A DNA stretch of 64,000 bases from Aspidapion aeneum (lineage: Eukaryota; Arthropoda; Insecta; Coleoptera; Brentidae), in assembly GCA_963576565.1 (NCBI GenBank), contig OY755045.1, positions 2,231,477-2,295,476 on the forward strand. The letters are read 5' to 3'. Of this stretch, positions 32,200-46,615 are shown piece by piece. The translations under genes and the position numbers were made by a program. The notes beneath the pieces were generated by a model. It was given only the letters and a program-made list of their open reading frames with translations. It did no database searches and had not been told where the DNA came from. Each line of letters opens with the position of its first letter. The first letter of the stretch is position 1.

Positions 32200-33167
32200 T
32201 TCAAAACAAATTATTTTAAGGTAAAACAACAGAAAAGAACGTGTTTTCAGTGTAGACACAATTTTTTACCGTGTGGTTTAAGAATAATAAAAACCAATGA
32301 GGGCACTTAATCTGGATTTTAAAGATTTACCTATTTAAAAAAAACACGAATAATAACCATCAACCTTTTTATGTCTTTAATATGTTAACATGTTAGCAAA
32401 TATTTTTTTTAAAGGATTATTATAAAATTTATCTGTAAAAACATCTTGATGATTTTGTAAATTCTTCTTTTAACATAAAATAAAAAACTAATCATCAAAA
32501 TCCGTCTAGGAAAAAGCAAAAGTAATATATTATAATCTTAAGGTAAGTCTAGGTCTTTGATCCATTGTTACATCTTTACAGATGAAGAGATTTTAATAAA
32601 GATCAGATTATCTCATGATGAGGATTCGAATAAGCTATTTCAAGGCTGCGACCCGTCTTCAGCCCGCTTTAAAGAATGAAGAAAGGTACTAATTATAGTG
32701 TTTATATTAGAAGAATGATTGGTTCTTTTTTAAGTAGGCTGCTGGTTTAAAAACAATGACGAACAGCTTTGTATTTTAAAAAAAAATATTTTAAAGTATT
32801 AGACCAATACCTTTATACTTTTTGGAAGGAAAAAAAATAGTAACAGCATGATAACTATTGGAAACGAAAAATATACAGTTTTTTTCCAACACCATTTTAG
32901 TTTCCCCCTCTCTCACACTCCCTCCTCCCAACCCTCCTTATTAGTAAACTCGCGGCTACAGACTAAAATGCACTCTGGCTCCTTCGATTTCGAGGTTATG
33001 TTTTAATTGGTTTGTTTTTGTTCAAATAGCCTGGGACTGTTTAAAGTTTGAAGTCCCTTCCAGTTTTAAAAATTAGTTCGTGTTTTATATTTGTCGTGTA
33101 GTTAGTTCGGTCAAATTTATTTTGTGTTATTGTTTCAATTCATATAAAAATACATCGACCTAAAAAT
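32200..33167. other. AT-rich spacer, no gene recognised
   Basis: No ORF or repeat partner. A C/T-rich stretch (about 32,901-32,940) precedes a moderately GC segment near 32,950-33,000 that may be the 5' flank of the reading frame at 33,168. Confidence 0.4.
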
Positions 33168-33311
33168 ATGGAATGTACCGAGTGCACTCAAGAGATCAGT
33201 TTTTCTTCCAAGTCTAATTTAAGAGCTTATTTAAAAAAATTTCATCCACATAAATTTTTGACCCTGATGCTTTTTATTATTTATTATTATCACACATATA
33301 CCATACTATAG
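33168..33311 (+). pseudogene. Truncated zinc-finger-like reading frame
   Basis: Forty-seven codons from ATG: MECTECTQEISFSSKSNLRA, then YLKKFHPH. The spacing Cys-x2-Cys ... Phe ... Leu-x2-[Tyr]-x4-His matches a C2H2 finger in which the first His is replaced by Tyr. The frame then enters the GTCT-element copy at about 33,288 and stops at 33,309. It could be the start of a transposon or host gene cut by the insertion; no continuation was found after 33,770. Confidence 0.4.
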
Positions 33312-33770
33312 TAGTGTGAGCTATGGTGATCCTAATTTTTTCGAGAAAAAAAAAGTTGCTCCGATGTCAAAATTTTTTATAAATCTTTGCGTTTCAGATG
33401 ATTTTGAAACTTTTTTGTTGCGCCGTCTGTCTGTCCGTCTGTCTGTCTGTAAGGACCAACGCGCATAACTCAAAAACTGCTTGCCCGATTTCAATGATAT
33501 TTGGTACCTAGGCTCCCATTTGAAAATGAACAAAATCCACCAAACACAAGTCAAATAAAAGGGTGGGGGTAGACTTCAAAAATTAGAGTTTAAGTGAAAA
33601 TATGGCATGTGTGATATCAAACGAAAGGTAAATGAGTCTGGAGTTAAACAAAATAAATTTTAGGAAAAAAAAGGGTGGGGGTAGATTTCAAAAAATAGAG
33701 TTGAATTTAAAACATGGCTTGTGTGGTATCAAACGAAAGGTAATTTAGTCTGGAGTTGAGCCTAAGCCAG
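33288..33770 (-). mobile_element. GTCT-bearing mini-me/Helentron-like element, copy 4 (short)
   Basis: Contains the hairpin region (CACACATATACCATACTATA ... GTGTGAGCTATGG), GGTGATCCTAATTTTTTCG, a short (CTGT)n tract at about 33,424-33,450, AACTCAAAAACTGCTTGCCC and two 118-bp repeats (about 33,624 and 33,733). It stops before the second hairpin, so it is truncated. Confidence 0.75.
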
Positions 33771-34874
33771 AAGAGATAATTGTAATAGCAAATCAATTGT
33801 TACATTCTTGATTCCTAAAAATAATAAAAACCTAATAGAATAAATACCTAGAAGAATAATTTATTTTTGCATCTGCCCACTTGTTACTTTTGTGTTTCCC
33901 AAAATCTGTTTTTGAGTTCAGCTAATAGTTTAAACATTTCACATTTTGTTTATTTTTGTTTTATATCGAATCTTCATTATAAATGTAATTTAATTATATT
34001 TATACAAATTTTTCATAAATCCTAAACCTCAAAAAGATTTAGCCTGGATTCCTATAGTTCTGAGCCTAAGCCACTTTTGTCTGCATTTTTGGGTACCGTA
34101 ATGATACTTGATACGAATATAGTACAACACTGTAGTATTATTTTATTGGCTGAACTGAATACCGGGTGTCCCATTTAAAAAAATTTGTTTTTTTTAACAT
34201 AACTCACCTACTCGTCATTTGATTTTCTTTTCGTTCATCACCATCGTAATCAGAGAAAAAAAATTCCACAACTTTGTCTATTTAACCGACCCTGTAGCTC
34301 TAATATTAACGAAGTAAGTAATAGTGGCGACTTAACTCTTAACACCCTGTACATTATAATTCAAAAATTCCAGAAACTTCATTTTTACTTAATTTATCAA
34401 ATTTTACAAGTTAGGTTTGATCAGGTGTTTTTAATATTCTCTCACGTAGATCTCAGAACAGGTACATTTCAGGTGTCAGTTTTTGATATATCATGTGAAC
34501 AGTTTGACGTTTTGACTTAATTTATATCTGTCCTCGTTCCTTTTGCTCCCTCCCCTGAAAAAACCGTTTTCAAAACTTTTCTGCTATACACTAAGATCAA
34601 AAAATATATTAGTTGCTATGCTAACTTTTATAAAAACAAAACCTAACCATATCAATGTCTAAAAAACGTAAAAAACAAAATAACACCCGTTACATGTATT
34701 CGATTCCCTAAAATACATTGTTCTGGTGATTCCTAGTGAGTTTTTTGCATAAAGACTTTCATCTGTCAAGACCACATGAGTTAATTCGAGTTTTGTTGTA
34801 ATAACTTATCAACATCAAACATAAAATTGGATGTCAAAAACATAAAACGTAACACCCGTTACAATGGCATTACC
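33771..34874. other. Left flank of the large satellite
   Basis: A possible small element at 34,160-34,352 has ends ACCGGGTGTCCCA and AACACCCTGTAC, similar to common insect CAGGGTGT-type ends. TAACACCCGTTACA occurs at 34,681 and again just before the array at about 34,850. No gene was recognised. Confidence 0.45.
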
Positions 34875-35308
34875 CTTTAGCGGCCTCTCTCGGCATTAAT
34901 ATAAACACGAGTCCCTTACCTTTTATATCGCTATATAGAGGGCCCGAGAAGTTTAATTTAATGTATTATAATATATATTTTTACAAAGTTACAAATTTCA
35001 AAAAAAAAACATTTGGTTGATACTGTGCCACGACGAAGCTACGGAGTCCCTTATACTAACCTAAAAATATTACCGTTGTAGATGTAATGGTTATCGAGAA
35101 AAATAGAATCAAAAGTTGAAAATTTTCAAAAACTTCAAAAAAAAAGTCAACTTTTTTGTTATTGGATATACGTCAAAACAATTCTTATATTTTTATTGCT
35201 TGCCTCACAGAGAAATAAAAAAGACCCCAAAAGTTGGTCTATAGGTTAGTGTTTGTAAGAAATAAATAAAAGTTTAAATGCCAAAACTCAAAACTGAAGT
35301 GACTTTAG
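34875..35308 (+). repeat. First satellite monomer, internally deleted
   Basis: This unit is 428 bp from anchor to anchor. It lacks the stretch carrying CTGCACTTTTTGGGTACCCC and CAGGAAAATTTTCACC, joining ACAAAGTTACAAATTTC directly to the A-run before ACATTTGG. Confidence 0.9.
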
Positions 35309-38300
35309 CGGCCTCTCTCGGCATTAATATAAACACCAGTCCCTTACCTTTTATATCGCTATATAGAGGGCCCCGAGAAGTTTAATTTAATGTATTATAA
35401 TATATATTTTTACAAAGTTAACAATTTAAAAAAATTTAAAAACTGCACTTTTTGGGTACCCCTTTGGTCAGGAAAATTTTCACCAAAAATGTCAAAAAAA
35501 ACATTTGGTTGATACTGTGCCACGACGAAGCTACGGAGTCCCTTATACTAACCTAAAAATATTTCCGTTGTAGATGTAATGGTTATCGAGAAAAATAGAA
35601 TCAAATGTTGAAAATTTTCAAAAACTTCAAAAAAAAAAGTCAACTTTTTTGTTATTGGATATACGTCAAAACAATTCTTATATTTTTATTGCTTGCCTCA
35701 CAAAGAAATAAAAAAGACCCCAAAAGTTGGTCTATAGGTTAGTGTTTGTAAGAAATAAATAAAAGTTTAAATGCCAAAACTCAAAACTGAAGTGACTTTA
35801 GCGGCCTCTCTCGGCATTAATATAAACACCAGTCCCTTACCTTTTATATCGCTATATAGAGGGCCCCGAGAAGTTTAATTTAATGTATTATAATATATAT
35901 TTTTACAAAGTTAACAATTTAAAAAAATTTAAAAACTGCACTTTTTGGGTACCCCTTTGGTCAGGAAAATTTTCACCAAAAATGTCAAAAAAAACATTTG
36001 GTTGATACTGTGCCACGACGAAGCTACGGAGTCCCTTATACTAACCTAAAAATATTACCGTTGTAGATGTATGGTTATCGAGAAAAATAGAATCAAAAGT
36101 TGAAAATTTTCAAAAACTTCAAAAAAAAAGTCAACTTTTTTGTTATTGGATATACGTCAAAACAATTCTTATATTTTTATTGCTTGCCTCACAAAGAAAT
36201 AAAAAAGACCCCAAAAGTTGGTCTATAGGTTAGTGTTTGTAAGAAATAAATAAAAGTTTAAATGCCAAAACTCAAAACTGAAGTGACTTTAGCGGCCTCT
36301 CTCGGCATTAATATAAACACCAGTCCCTTACCTTTTATATCGCTATATAGAGGGCCCCGAGAAGTTTAATTTAATGTATTATAATATATATTTTTACGAA
36401 GATAACAATTTAAAAAAATTAAAAAACTGCACTTTTTGGGTACCCCTTTGGTCAGGAAAATTTTCACCAAAAATGTAAAAAAAACATTTGGTTGATACTG
36501 TGCCACGCCGAAGCTACGGAGTCCCTTATACTAACCTAAAAATATTACCGTTGTAGATGTAATAGTTATCGAGAAAAAAAGAATCAAAAGTTGAAAAATT
36601 TCAAAAACTTCATAAAAAAAGTCAACTTTTTTGTTATTGGATATATGTCAAAACAATTCTTATATTTTTATTGCTTGCCTCACAAAGAAATAAAAAAGAC
36701 CCCAAAAGTTGGTCTATAGGTTAGTGTTTGTAAGAAATAAATAAAAGTTTAAATGCCAAAACTCAAAACTGAAGTGACTTTAGCGGCCTCTCTCGGCATT
36801 AATATAAACACCAGTCCCTTACCTTTTATATCGCTATATAGAGGGCCCCGAGAAGTTTAATTTAATGTATTATAATATATATTTTTACAAAGTTAACAAT
36901 TTAAAAAAATTTAAAAACTGCACTTTTTGGGTACCCCTTTGGTCAGGAAAATTTTCACCAAAAATGTCAAAAAAAACATTTGGTTGATACTGTGCCACGA
37001 CGAAGCTACGGAGTCCCTTATACTAACCTAAAAATATTTCCGTTGTAGATGTAATGGTTATCGAGAAAAATAGAATCAAATGTTGAAAATTTTCAAAAAC
37101 TTCAAAAAAAAAAGTCAACTTTTTTGTTATTGGATATACGTCAAAACAATTCTTATATTTTTATTGCTTGCCTCACAAAGAAATAAAAAAGACCCCAAAA
37201 GTTGGTCTATAGGTTAGTGTTTGTAAGAAATAAATAAAAGTTTAAATGCCAAAACTCAAAACTGAAGTGACTTTAGCGGCCTCTCTCGGCATTAATATAA
37301 ACACCAGTCCCTTACCTTTTATATCGCTATATAGAGGGCCCCGAGAAGTTTAATTTAATGTATTATAATATATATTTTTACAAAGTTAACAATTTAAAAA
37401 AATTTAAAAACTGCACTTTTTGGGTACCCCTTTGGTCAGGAAAATTTTCACCAAAAATGTCAAAAAAAACATTTGGTTGATACTGTGCCACGACGAAGCT
37501 ACGGAGTCCCTTATACTAACCTAAAAATATTACCGTTGTAGATGTATGGTTATCGAGAAAAATAGAATCAAAAGTTGAAAATTTTCAAAAACTTCAAAAA
37601 AAAAGTCAACTTTTTTGTTATTGGATATACGTCAAAACAATTCTTATATTTTTATTGCTTGCCTCACAAAGAAATAAAAAAGACCCCAAAAGTTGGTCTA
37701 TAGGTTAGTGTTTGTAAGAAATAAATAAAAGTTTAAATGCCAAAACTCAAAACTGAAGTGACTTTAGCGGCCTCTCTCGGCATTAATATAAACACCAGTC
37801 CCTTACCTTTTATATCGCTATATAGAGGGCCCCGAGAAGTTTAATTTAATGTATTATAATATATATTTTTACAAAGTTAACAATTTAAAAAAATTTAAAA
37901 ACTGCACTTTTTGGGTACCCCTTTGGTCAGGAAAATTTTCACCAAAAATGTCAAAAAAAACATTTGGTTGATACTGTGCCACGACGAAGCTACGGAGTCC
38001 CTTATACTAACCTAAAAATATTACCGTTGTAGATGTAATGGTTATCAAGAAAAATAGAATCAAAAGTTGAAAATTTTCAAAAACTTCAAAAAAAAAGTCA
38101 ACTTTTTTGTTATTGGATATACGTCAAAACAATTCTTATATTTTTATTGCTTGCCTCACAAAGAAATAAAAAAGACCCCAAAAGTTGGTCTATAGGTTAG
38201 TGTTTGTAAGAAATAAATAAAAGTTTAAATGCCAAAACTCAAAACTGAAGTGACTTTAGCGGCCTCTCTCGGCATTAATATAAACACCAGTCCCTTACCT

Positions 38301-41300
38301 TTTATATCGCTATATAGAGGGCCCCGAGAAGTTTAATTTAATGTATTATAATATATATTTTTACAAAGTTAACAATTTAAAAAAACTTAAAAACTGGACT
38401 TTTTGGGTACCCCTTTGGTCAGGAAAATTTTCACCAAAAATGTCAAAAAAAACATTTGGTTGATACTGTGCCACGACGAAGCTACGGAGTCCCTTATACT
38501 AACCTAAAAATATTACCGTTGTAGATGTAATGGTTATCGAGAAAAATAGAATCAAAAGTTGAAAATTTTCAAAAACTTCAAAAAAAAAGTCAACTTTTTT
38601 GTTATTGGATATACGTCAAAACAATTCTTATATTTTTATTGCTTGCCTCACAAAGAAATAAAAAAGACCCCAAAAGTTGGTCTATAGGTTAGTGTTTGTA
38701 AGAAATAAATAAAAGTTTAAATGCCAAAACTCAAAACTGAAGTGACTTTAGCGGCCTCTCTCGGCATTAATATAAACACCAGTCCCTTACCTTTTATATC
38801 GCTATATAGAGGGCCCCGAGAAGTTTAATTTAATGTATTATAATATATATTTTTACAAAGTTAACAATTTAAAAAAATTTAAAAACTGCACTTTTTGGGT
38901 ACCCCTTTGGTCAGGAAAATTTTCACCAAAAATGTCAAAAAAAACATTTGGTTGATACTGTGCCACGACGAAGCTACGGAGTCCCTTATACTAACCTAAA
39001 AATATTACCGTTGTAGATGTAATGGTTATCGAGAAAAATAGAATCAAAAGTTGAAAATTTTCAAAAACTTCAAAAAAAAGTCTACTTTTTTGTTATTGGA
39101 TATACGTCAAAACAATTCTTATATTTTTATTGCTTGCCTCACAAAGAAATAAAAAAGACCCCAAAAGTTGGTCTATAGGTTAGTGTTTGTAAGAAATAAA
39201 TAAAAGTTAAAATGCCAAAACTCAAAACTGAAGTGACTTTAGCGGCCTCTCTCGGCATTAATATAAACACCAGTCCCTTACCTTTTATATCGCTATATAG
39301 AGGGCCCCGAGAAGTTTAATTTAATGTATTATAATATATATTTTTACAAAGTTAACAATTTAAAAAAAATTAAAAACTGCACTTTTTGGGTACCCCTTTG
39401 GTCAGGAAAATTTTCACCAAAAATGTTAAAAAAAACATTTGGTTGATACTGTGCCACGACGAAGCTACGGAGTCCCTTATACTAACCTAAAAATATTACC
39501 ATTGTAGATGTAATGGTTATCGAGAAAAATAGAATCAAAAGTTGAAAATTTTCAAAAACTTCAAAAAAAAGTCAACTTTTTTGTTATTGGATATACGTCA
39601 AAACAATTCTTATATTTTTATTGCTTGCCTCACAAAGAAATAAAAAAGACCCCAAAAGTTGGTCTATAGGTTAGTGTTTGTAAGAAATAAATAAAAGTTT
39701 AAATGCCAAAACTCAAAACTGAAGTGACTTTAGCGGCCTCTCTCGGCATTAATATAAACACCAGTCCCTTACCTTTTATATCGCTATATAGAGGGCCCCG
39801 AGAAGTTTAATTTAATGTATTATAATATATATTTTTACAAAGTTAACAATTTAAAAAAATTTAAAAACTGCACTTTTTGGGTACCCCTTTGGTCAGGAAA
39901 ATTTTCACCAAAAATGTCAAAAAAAACATTTGGTTGATACTGTGCCACGACGAAGCTACGGAGTCCCTTATACTAACCTAAAAATATTACCATTGTAGAT
40001 GTAATGGTTATCGAGAAAAATAGAATCAAAAGTTGAAAATTTTCAAAAACTTCAAAAAAAAAGTCAACTTTTTTGTTATTGGATATACGTCAAAACAATT
40101 CTTATATTTTTATTGCTTGCCTCACAAAGAAATAAAAAAGACCCCAAAAGTTGGTCTATAGGTTAGTGTTTGTAAGAAATAAATAAAAGTTTAAATGCCA
40201 AAACTCAAAACTGAAGTGACTTTAGCGGCCTCTCTCGGCATTAATATAAACACCAGTCCCTTACCTTTTATATCGCTATATAGAGGGCCCCGAGAAGTTT
40301 AATTTAATGTATTATAATATATATTTTTACAAAGTTAACAATTTAAAAAAATTTAAAAACTGCACTTTTTGGGTACCCCTTTGGTCAGGAAAATTTTCAC
40401 CAAAAATGTCAAAAAAAACATTTGGTTGATACTGTGCCACGACGAAGCTACGGAGTCCCTTATACTAACCTAAAAATATTACCGTTGTAGATGTAATGGT
40501 TATCGAGAAAAATAGAATCAAAAGTTGAAAATTTTCAAAAACTTCAAAAAAAAGTCTACTTTTTTGTTATTGGATATACGTCAAAACAATTCTTATATTT
40601 TTATTGCTTGCCTCACAAAGAAATAAAAAAGACCCCAAAAGTTGGTCTATAGGTTAGTGTTTGTAAGAAATAAATAAAAGTTAAAATGCCAAAACTCAAA
40701 ACTGAAGTGACTTTAGCGGCCTCTCTCGGCATTAATATAAACACCAGTCCCTTACCTTTTATATCGCTATATAGAGGGCCCCGAGAAGTTTAATTTAATG
40801 TATTATAATATATATTTTTACAAAGTTAACAATTTAAAAAAAATTAAAAACTGCACTTTTTGGGTACCCCTTTGGTCAGGAAAATTTTCACCAAAAATGT
40901 TAAAAAAAACATTTGGTTGATACTGTGCCACGACGAAGCTACGGAGTCCCTTATACTAACCTAAAAATATTACCATTGTAGATGTAATGGTTATCGAGAA
41001 AAATAGAATCAAAAGTTGAAAATTTTCAAAAACTTCAAAAAAAGTCAACTTTTTTGTTATTGGATATACGTCAAAACAATTCTTATATTTTTATTGCTTG
41101 CCTCACAAAGAAATAAAAAAGACCCCAAAAGTTGGTCTATAGGTTAGTGTTTGTAAGAAATAAATAAAAGTTTAAATGCCAAAACTCAAAACTGAAGTGA
41201 CTTTAGCGGCCTCTCTCGGCATTAATATAAACACCAGTCCCTTACCTTTTATATCGCTATATAGAGGGCCCCGAGAAGTTTAATTTAATGTATTATAATA

Positions 41301-43172
41301 TATATTTTTACAAAGTTAACAATTTAAAAAAACTTAAAAACTGCACTTTTTGGGTACCCCTTTGGTCAGGAAAATTTTCACCAAAAATGTCAAAAAAAAC
41401 ATTTGGTTGATACTGTGCCACGACGAAGCTACGGAGTCCCTTATACTAACCTAAAAATATTACCGTTGTAGATGTAATGGTTATCGAGAAAAATAGAATC
41501 AAAAGTTGAAAATTTTCAAAAACTTCAAAAAAAAAGTCAACTTTTTTGTTATTGGATATACGTCAAAACAATTCTTATATTTTTATTGCTTGCCTCACAA
41601 AGAAATAAAAAAGACCCCAAAAGTTGGTCTATAGGTTAGTGTTTGTAAGAAATAAATAAAAGTTTAAATGCCAAAACTCAAAACTGAAGTGACTTTAGCG
41701 GCCTCTCTCGGCATTAATATAAACACCAGTCCCTTACCTTTTATATCGCTATATAGAGGGCCCCGAGAAGTTTAATTTAATGTATTATAATATATATTTT
41801 TACAAAGTTAACAATTTAAAAAAATTTAAAAACTGCACTTTTTGGGTACCCCTTTGGTCAGGAAAATTTTCACCAAAAATGTCAAAAAAAACATTTGGTT
41901 GATACTGTGCCACGACGAAGCTACGGAGTCCCTTATACTAACCTAAAAATATTACCGTTGTAGATGTAATGGTTATCGAGAAAAATAGAATCAAAAGTTG
42001 AAAATTTTCAAAAACTTCAAAAAAAAAGTCAACTTTTTTGTTATTGGATATACGTCAAAACAGTTCTTATATTTTTATTGCTTGCCTCACAAAGAAATAA
42101 AAAAGACCCCAAAAGTTGGTCTATAGGTTAGTGTTTGTAAGAAATAAATAAAAGTTTAAATGCCAAAACTCAAAACTGAAGTGACTTTAGCGGCCTCTCT
42201 CGGCATTAATATAAACACCAGTCCCTTACCTTTTATATCGCTATATAGAGGGCCCCGAGAAGTTTAATTTAATGTATTATAATATATATTTTTACAAAGT
42301 TAACAATTTAAAAAAATTTAAAAACTGCACTTTTTGGGTACCCCTTTGGTCAGGAAAATTTTCACCAAAATTGTCAAAAAAAACATTTGGTTGATACTGT
42401 GCCACGACGAAGCTATGGAGTCCCTTATACTAACCTAAAAATATTACCGTTGTAGATGTAATGGTTATCGAGAAAAATAGAATCAAAAGTTGAAAATTTT
42501 CAAAAACTTCAAAAAAAAAGTCAACTTTTTGTTATTGGATATACGTCAAAACAATTCTTATATTTTTATTGCTTGCCTCACAAAGAAATAAAAAAGACCC
42601 CAAAAGTTGGTCTATAGGTTAGTGTTTGTAAGAAATAAATAAAAGTTTAAATGCCAAAACTCAAAACTGAAGTGACTTTAGCGGCCTCTCTCGGCATTAA
42701 TATAAACACCAGTCCCTTACCTTTTATATCGCTATATAGAGGGCCCCGAGAAGTTTAATTTAATGTATTATAATATATATTTTTACAAAGTTAACAATTT
42801 AAAAAAATTTAAAAACTGCACTTTTTGGGTACCCCTTTGGTCAGGAAAATTTTCACCAAAAATGTCAAAAAAAACATTTGGTTGATACTGTGCCACGACG
42901 AAGCTACGGAGTCCCTTATACTAACCTAAAAATATTACCGTTGTAGATGTAATGGTTATCGAGAAAAATAGAATCAAAAGTTGAAAATTTTCAAAAACTT
43001 CAAAAAAAAGTCAACTTTTTTGTTATTGGATATACGTCAAAACAATTCTTATATTTTTATTGCTTGCCTCACAAAGAAATAAAAAAGACCCCAAAAGTTG
43101 GTCTATAGGTTAGTGTTTGTAAGAAATAAATAAAAGTTTAAATGCCAAAACTCAAAACTGAAGTGATTTTAG
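35309..43172 (+). repeat. Satellite subfamily A block (units 2-17)
   Basis: Diagnostic states: GTGCCACGACGAAG, GGATATACGTC, CAATTCTTATA, AAAAAAGACCCC and GGTTAGTGTTTG. Within it three-unit blocks repeat: 35,309-36,783 and 36,784-38,259 share ATTTCCGTTG and AATCAAATGTTG, then GATGTATGGTTATC; 38,752 and 40,226 blocks share GTCTACTTTT followed by AAATGTTAAAA. Confidence 0.88.
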
Positions 43173-43664
43173 CGGCCTCTCTCGGCATTAATATAAACAC
43201 CAGTCCCTTACCTTTTATATCGCTATATAGAGGACCCCGAGAAGTTTAATTTAATGTATTATAATATATATTTTTACAAAGTTAACAATTTAAAAAAATT
43301 AAAAAACTGCACTTTTTGAGTACCCCTTTGGTCAGGAAAATTTTTACCAAAAATGTCAAAAAAAACATTTGGTTGATACTGTGCCGCGGCGAAGCTACGG
43401 AGTCCCTTATACTAACCTAAAAATATTACCGTTGTAGATGTAATGGTTATCGAGAAAAATAGAATCAAAAGTTGAAAATTTTCAAAAACTTCAAAAAAAA
43501 ATTCAACTTTTTTGTTATTGGATATATGTCAAAACAATTGTTATATTTTTATTGCTTGCCTCACAAAGAAATAAAAAAAACCCCAAAAGTTGGTCTATAG
43601 GTTATTGTTTGTAAGAAATAAATAAAAGTTTAAATGCCAAAACTCAAAACTGAAGTGACTTTAG

Positions 43665-46615
43665 CGGCCTCTCTCGGCATTAATATAAACACCAGTCCCT
43701 TACCTTTTATATCGCTATATAGAGGGCCCCGAGAAGTTTAATTTAATGTATTATAATATATATTTTTACAAAGTTAACAATTTAAAAAAATTAAAAAACT
43801 GCACTTTTTGGGTACTCCTTTGGTCAGGAAAATTTTCACCAAAAATGTCAAAAAAAACATTTGGTTGATACTGTGCCGCGACGAAGCTACGGAGTCCCTT
43901 ATACTAACCTAAGAATATTACCGTTGTAGATGTAATGGTTATCGAGAAAAATAGAATCAAAAGTTGAAAATTTTCAAAAACTACAAAAAAAAAGTCAACT
44001 TTTTTGTTATTGGATATATGTCAAAACAATTATTATATTTTTATTGCTTGCCTCACAAAGAAATAAAAAAAAACCCAAAAGTTGGTCTATAGGTTATTGT
44101 TTGTAAGAAATAAATAAAAGTTTAAATGCCAAAACTCAAAACTGAAGTGACTTTAGCGGCCTCTCTCGGCATTAATATAAACACCAGTCCCTTACCTTTT
44201 ATATCGCTATATAGAGGACCCCGAGAAGTTTAATTTAATGTATTATAATATATATTTTTACAAAGTTAACAATTTTAAAAAATTAAAAAACTGCACTTTT
44301 TGGGTACCCCTTTGGTCAGGAAAATTTTCACCAAAAATGTAAAAAAAAACATTTGGTTGAACTGTGCCGCGACGAAGCTACGGAGTCCCTTATACTAACC
44401 TAAAAATATTACCGTTGTAGATGTAATGGTTATCGAGAAAAATAGAATCAAAAGTTGAAAATGTTCAAAAACTTCAAAAAAAAAGTCAACTTTTTTGTTA
44501 TTGGATATATGTCAAAACAATTGTTATATTTTTATTGCTTGCCTCACAAAGAAATAAAAAAAACCCCAAAAGTTGGTCTATAGGTTATTGTTTGTAAGAA
44601 ATAAATAAAAGTTTAAATGCCAAAACTCAAAACTGAAGTGACTTTAGCGGCCTCTCTCGGCATTAATATAAACACCAGTCGCTTACCTTTTATATCGCTA
44701 TATAGAAGGCCCCGAGAAGTTTAATTTAATGTATTATAATATATATTTTTACAAAGTTAACAATTTTAAAAAATTAAAAAACTGCACTTTTTGGGTACCC
44801 CTTTGGTCAGGAAAATTTTCACCAAAAATGTCAAAAAAAACATTTGGTTGATACTGTGCCGCGACGAAGCTACGGAGTCCCTTATACTAACCTAAAAATA
44901 TTACCGTTGTAGATGTAATGGTTATCGAGAAAAATAGAATCAAAAGTTGAAAATTTTCAAAAACTTCAAAAAAAAAGTCAACTTTTTTGTTATTGGATAT
45001 ATGTCAAAACAATTGTTATATTTTTATTGCTTGCCTCACAAAGAAATAAAAAAAACCCCAAAAGTTGGTCTATAGGTTATCGTTTGTAAGAAATAAATAA
45101 AAGTTTAAATGCCAAAACTCAAAACTGAAGTGATTTTAGCGGCCTCTCTCGGCATTAATATAAACAATAGTCGCTTACCTTTTATATCGCTATATAGAGG
45201 GCCCCGAGAAGTTTAATTTAATGTATTATAATATATATTTTTACAAAGTTAACAATTTAAAAAAATTAAAAAACTGCACTTTTTGGGTACCCTTTTGGTC
45301 AGGAAAATTTTCACCAAAAATGTCAAAAAAAACATTTGGTTGATACTGTGCCGCGACGAAGCTACGGAGTCCCTTATACTAACCTAAAAATATTACCGTT
45401 GTAGATGTAATGGTTATCGAGAAAAATAGAATCAAAAGTTGAAAATTTTCAAAAACTTCAAAAAAAAAGTCAACTTTTTTGTTATTGGATATATGTCAAA
45501 ACAATTGTTATATTTTTATTGCTTGGCTCACAAAGAAATAAAAAAAACCCCAAAAGTTGGTCTATAGGTTATTGTTTGTAAGAAATAAATAAAAGTTTAA
45601 ATGCCAAAACTCAAAACTGAAGTGTCTTTAGCGGCCTCTCTCGGCATTAATATAAACACCAGTCGCTTACCTTTTATATCGCTATATAGAGGGCCCCGAG
45701 AAGTTTAATTTAATGTATTATAATATATATTTTTACAAAGTTAACAATTTAAAAAAATTAAAAAACTGCACTTTTTGGGTACTCCTTTGGTCAGGAAAAT
45801 TTTCACCAAAAATGTCAAAAAAAACATTTGGTTGATACTGTGCCGCGACGAAGCTACGGAGTCCCTTATACTAACCTAAAAATATTACCGTTGTAGATGT
45901 AATGGTTATCGAGAAAAATAGAATCAAAAGTTGAAAATTTTCAAAAACTTCAAAAAAAAAGTCAACTTTTTTGTTATTGGATATACGTCAAAACAATTCT
46001 CATATTTTTATTGCTTGCCTCACAAAGAAATAAAACAGACCCCAAAAATTGGTCTATAGGTTAGTGTTTGTAAGAAATAAATAAAAGTTTAAATGCCAAA
46101 ACTCAAAACTGAAGTGACTTTAGCGGCCTCTCTCGGCATTAATATAAGCACCAGTCCCTTGCCTTTTATATCGCTATATAGAGGGCCCCGAGAAGTTTAA
46201 TTTAATGTATTATAATATATATTTTTACAAAGTTAACAATTTAAAAAAATTAAAAAACTGCACTTTTTGGGTACCCCTTTGGTCAGGAAAATTTTCACCA
46301 AAAATGTCAAAAAACACATTTGGTTGATACTGTGCCGCGACGAAGCTACGGAGTCCCTTATACTAACCTAAAAATATTACCGTTGTAGATGTAATGGTTA
46401 TCGAGAAAAATAGAATCAAAAGTTGAAAATTTTCAAAAACTTCAAAAAAAAAGTCAACTTTTTTGTTATTGGATATATGTCAAAACAATTGTTATATTCT
46501 TATTGCTTGCCTCACAAAGAAATAAAAAAAACCCCAAAAGTTGGTCTATAGGTTATTGTTTGTAAGAAATAAATAAAAGTTTAAATGCCAAAACTCAAAA
46601 CTGAAGTGACTTTAG
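43665..46615 (+). repeat. Six-monomer higher-order repeat, copy 1 (2,951 bp)
   Basis: Six units marked in order by ACTACAAAAA with AATTATTATA; TTGGTTGAACTG; ATAGAAGGCCCC; AACAATAGTCGC with TTGCTTGGCTC; GTGTCTTTAGCGG with ACAGACCCC; and AAGCACCAGTCCCTTGCC. The same order recurs at 48,091-51,041. Confidence 0.88.
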
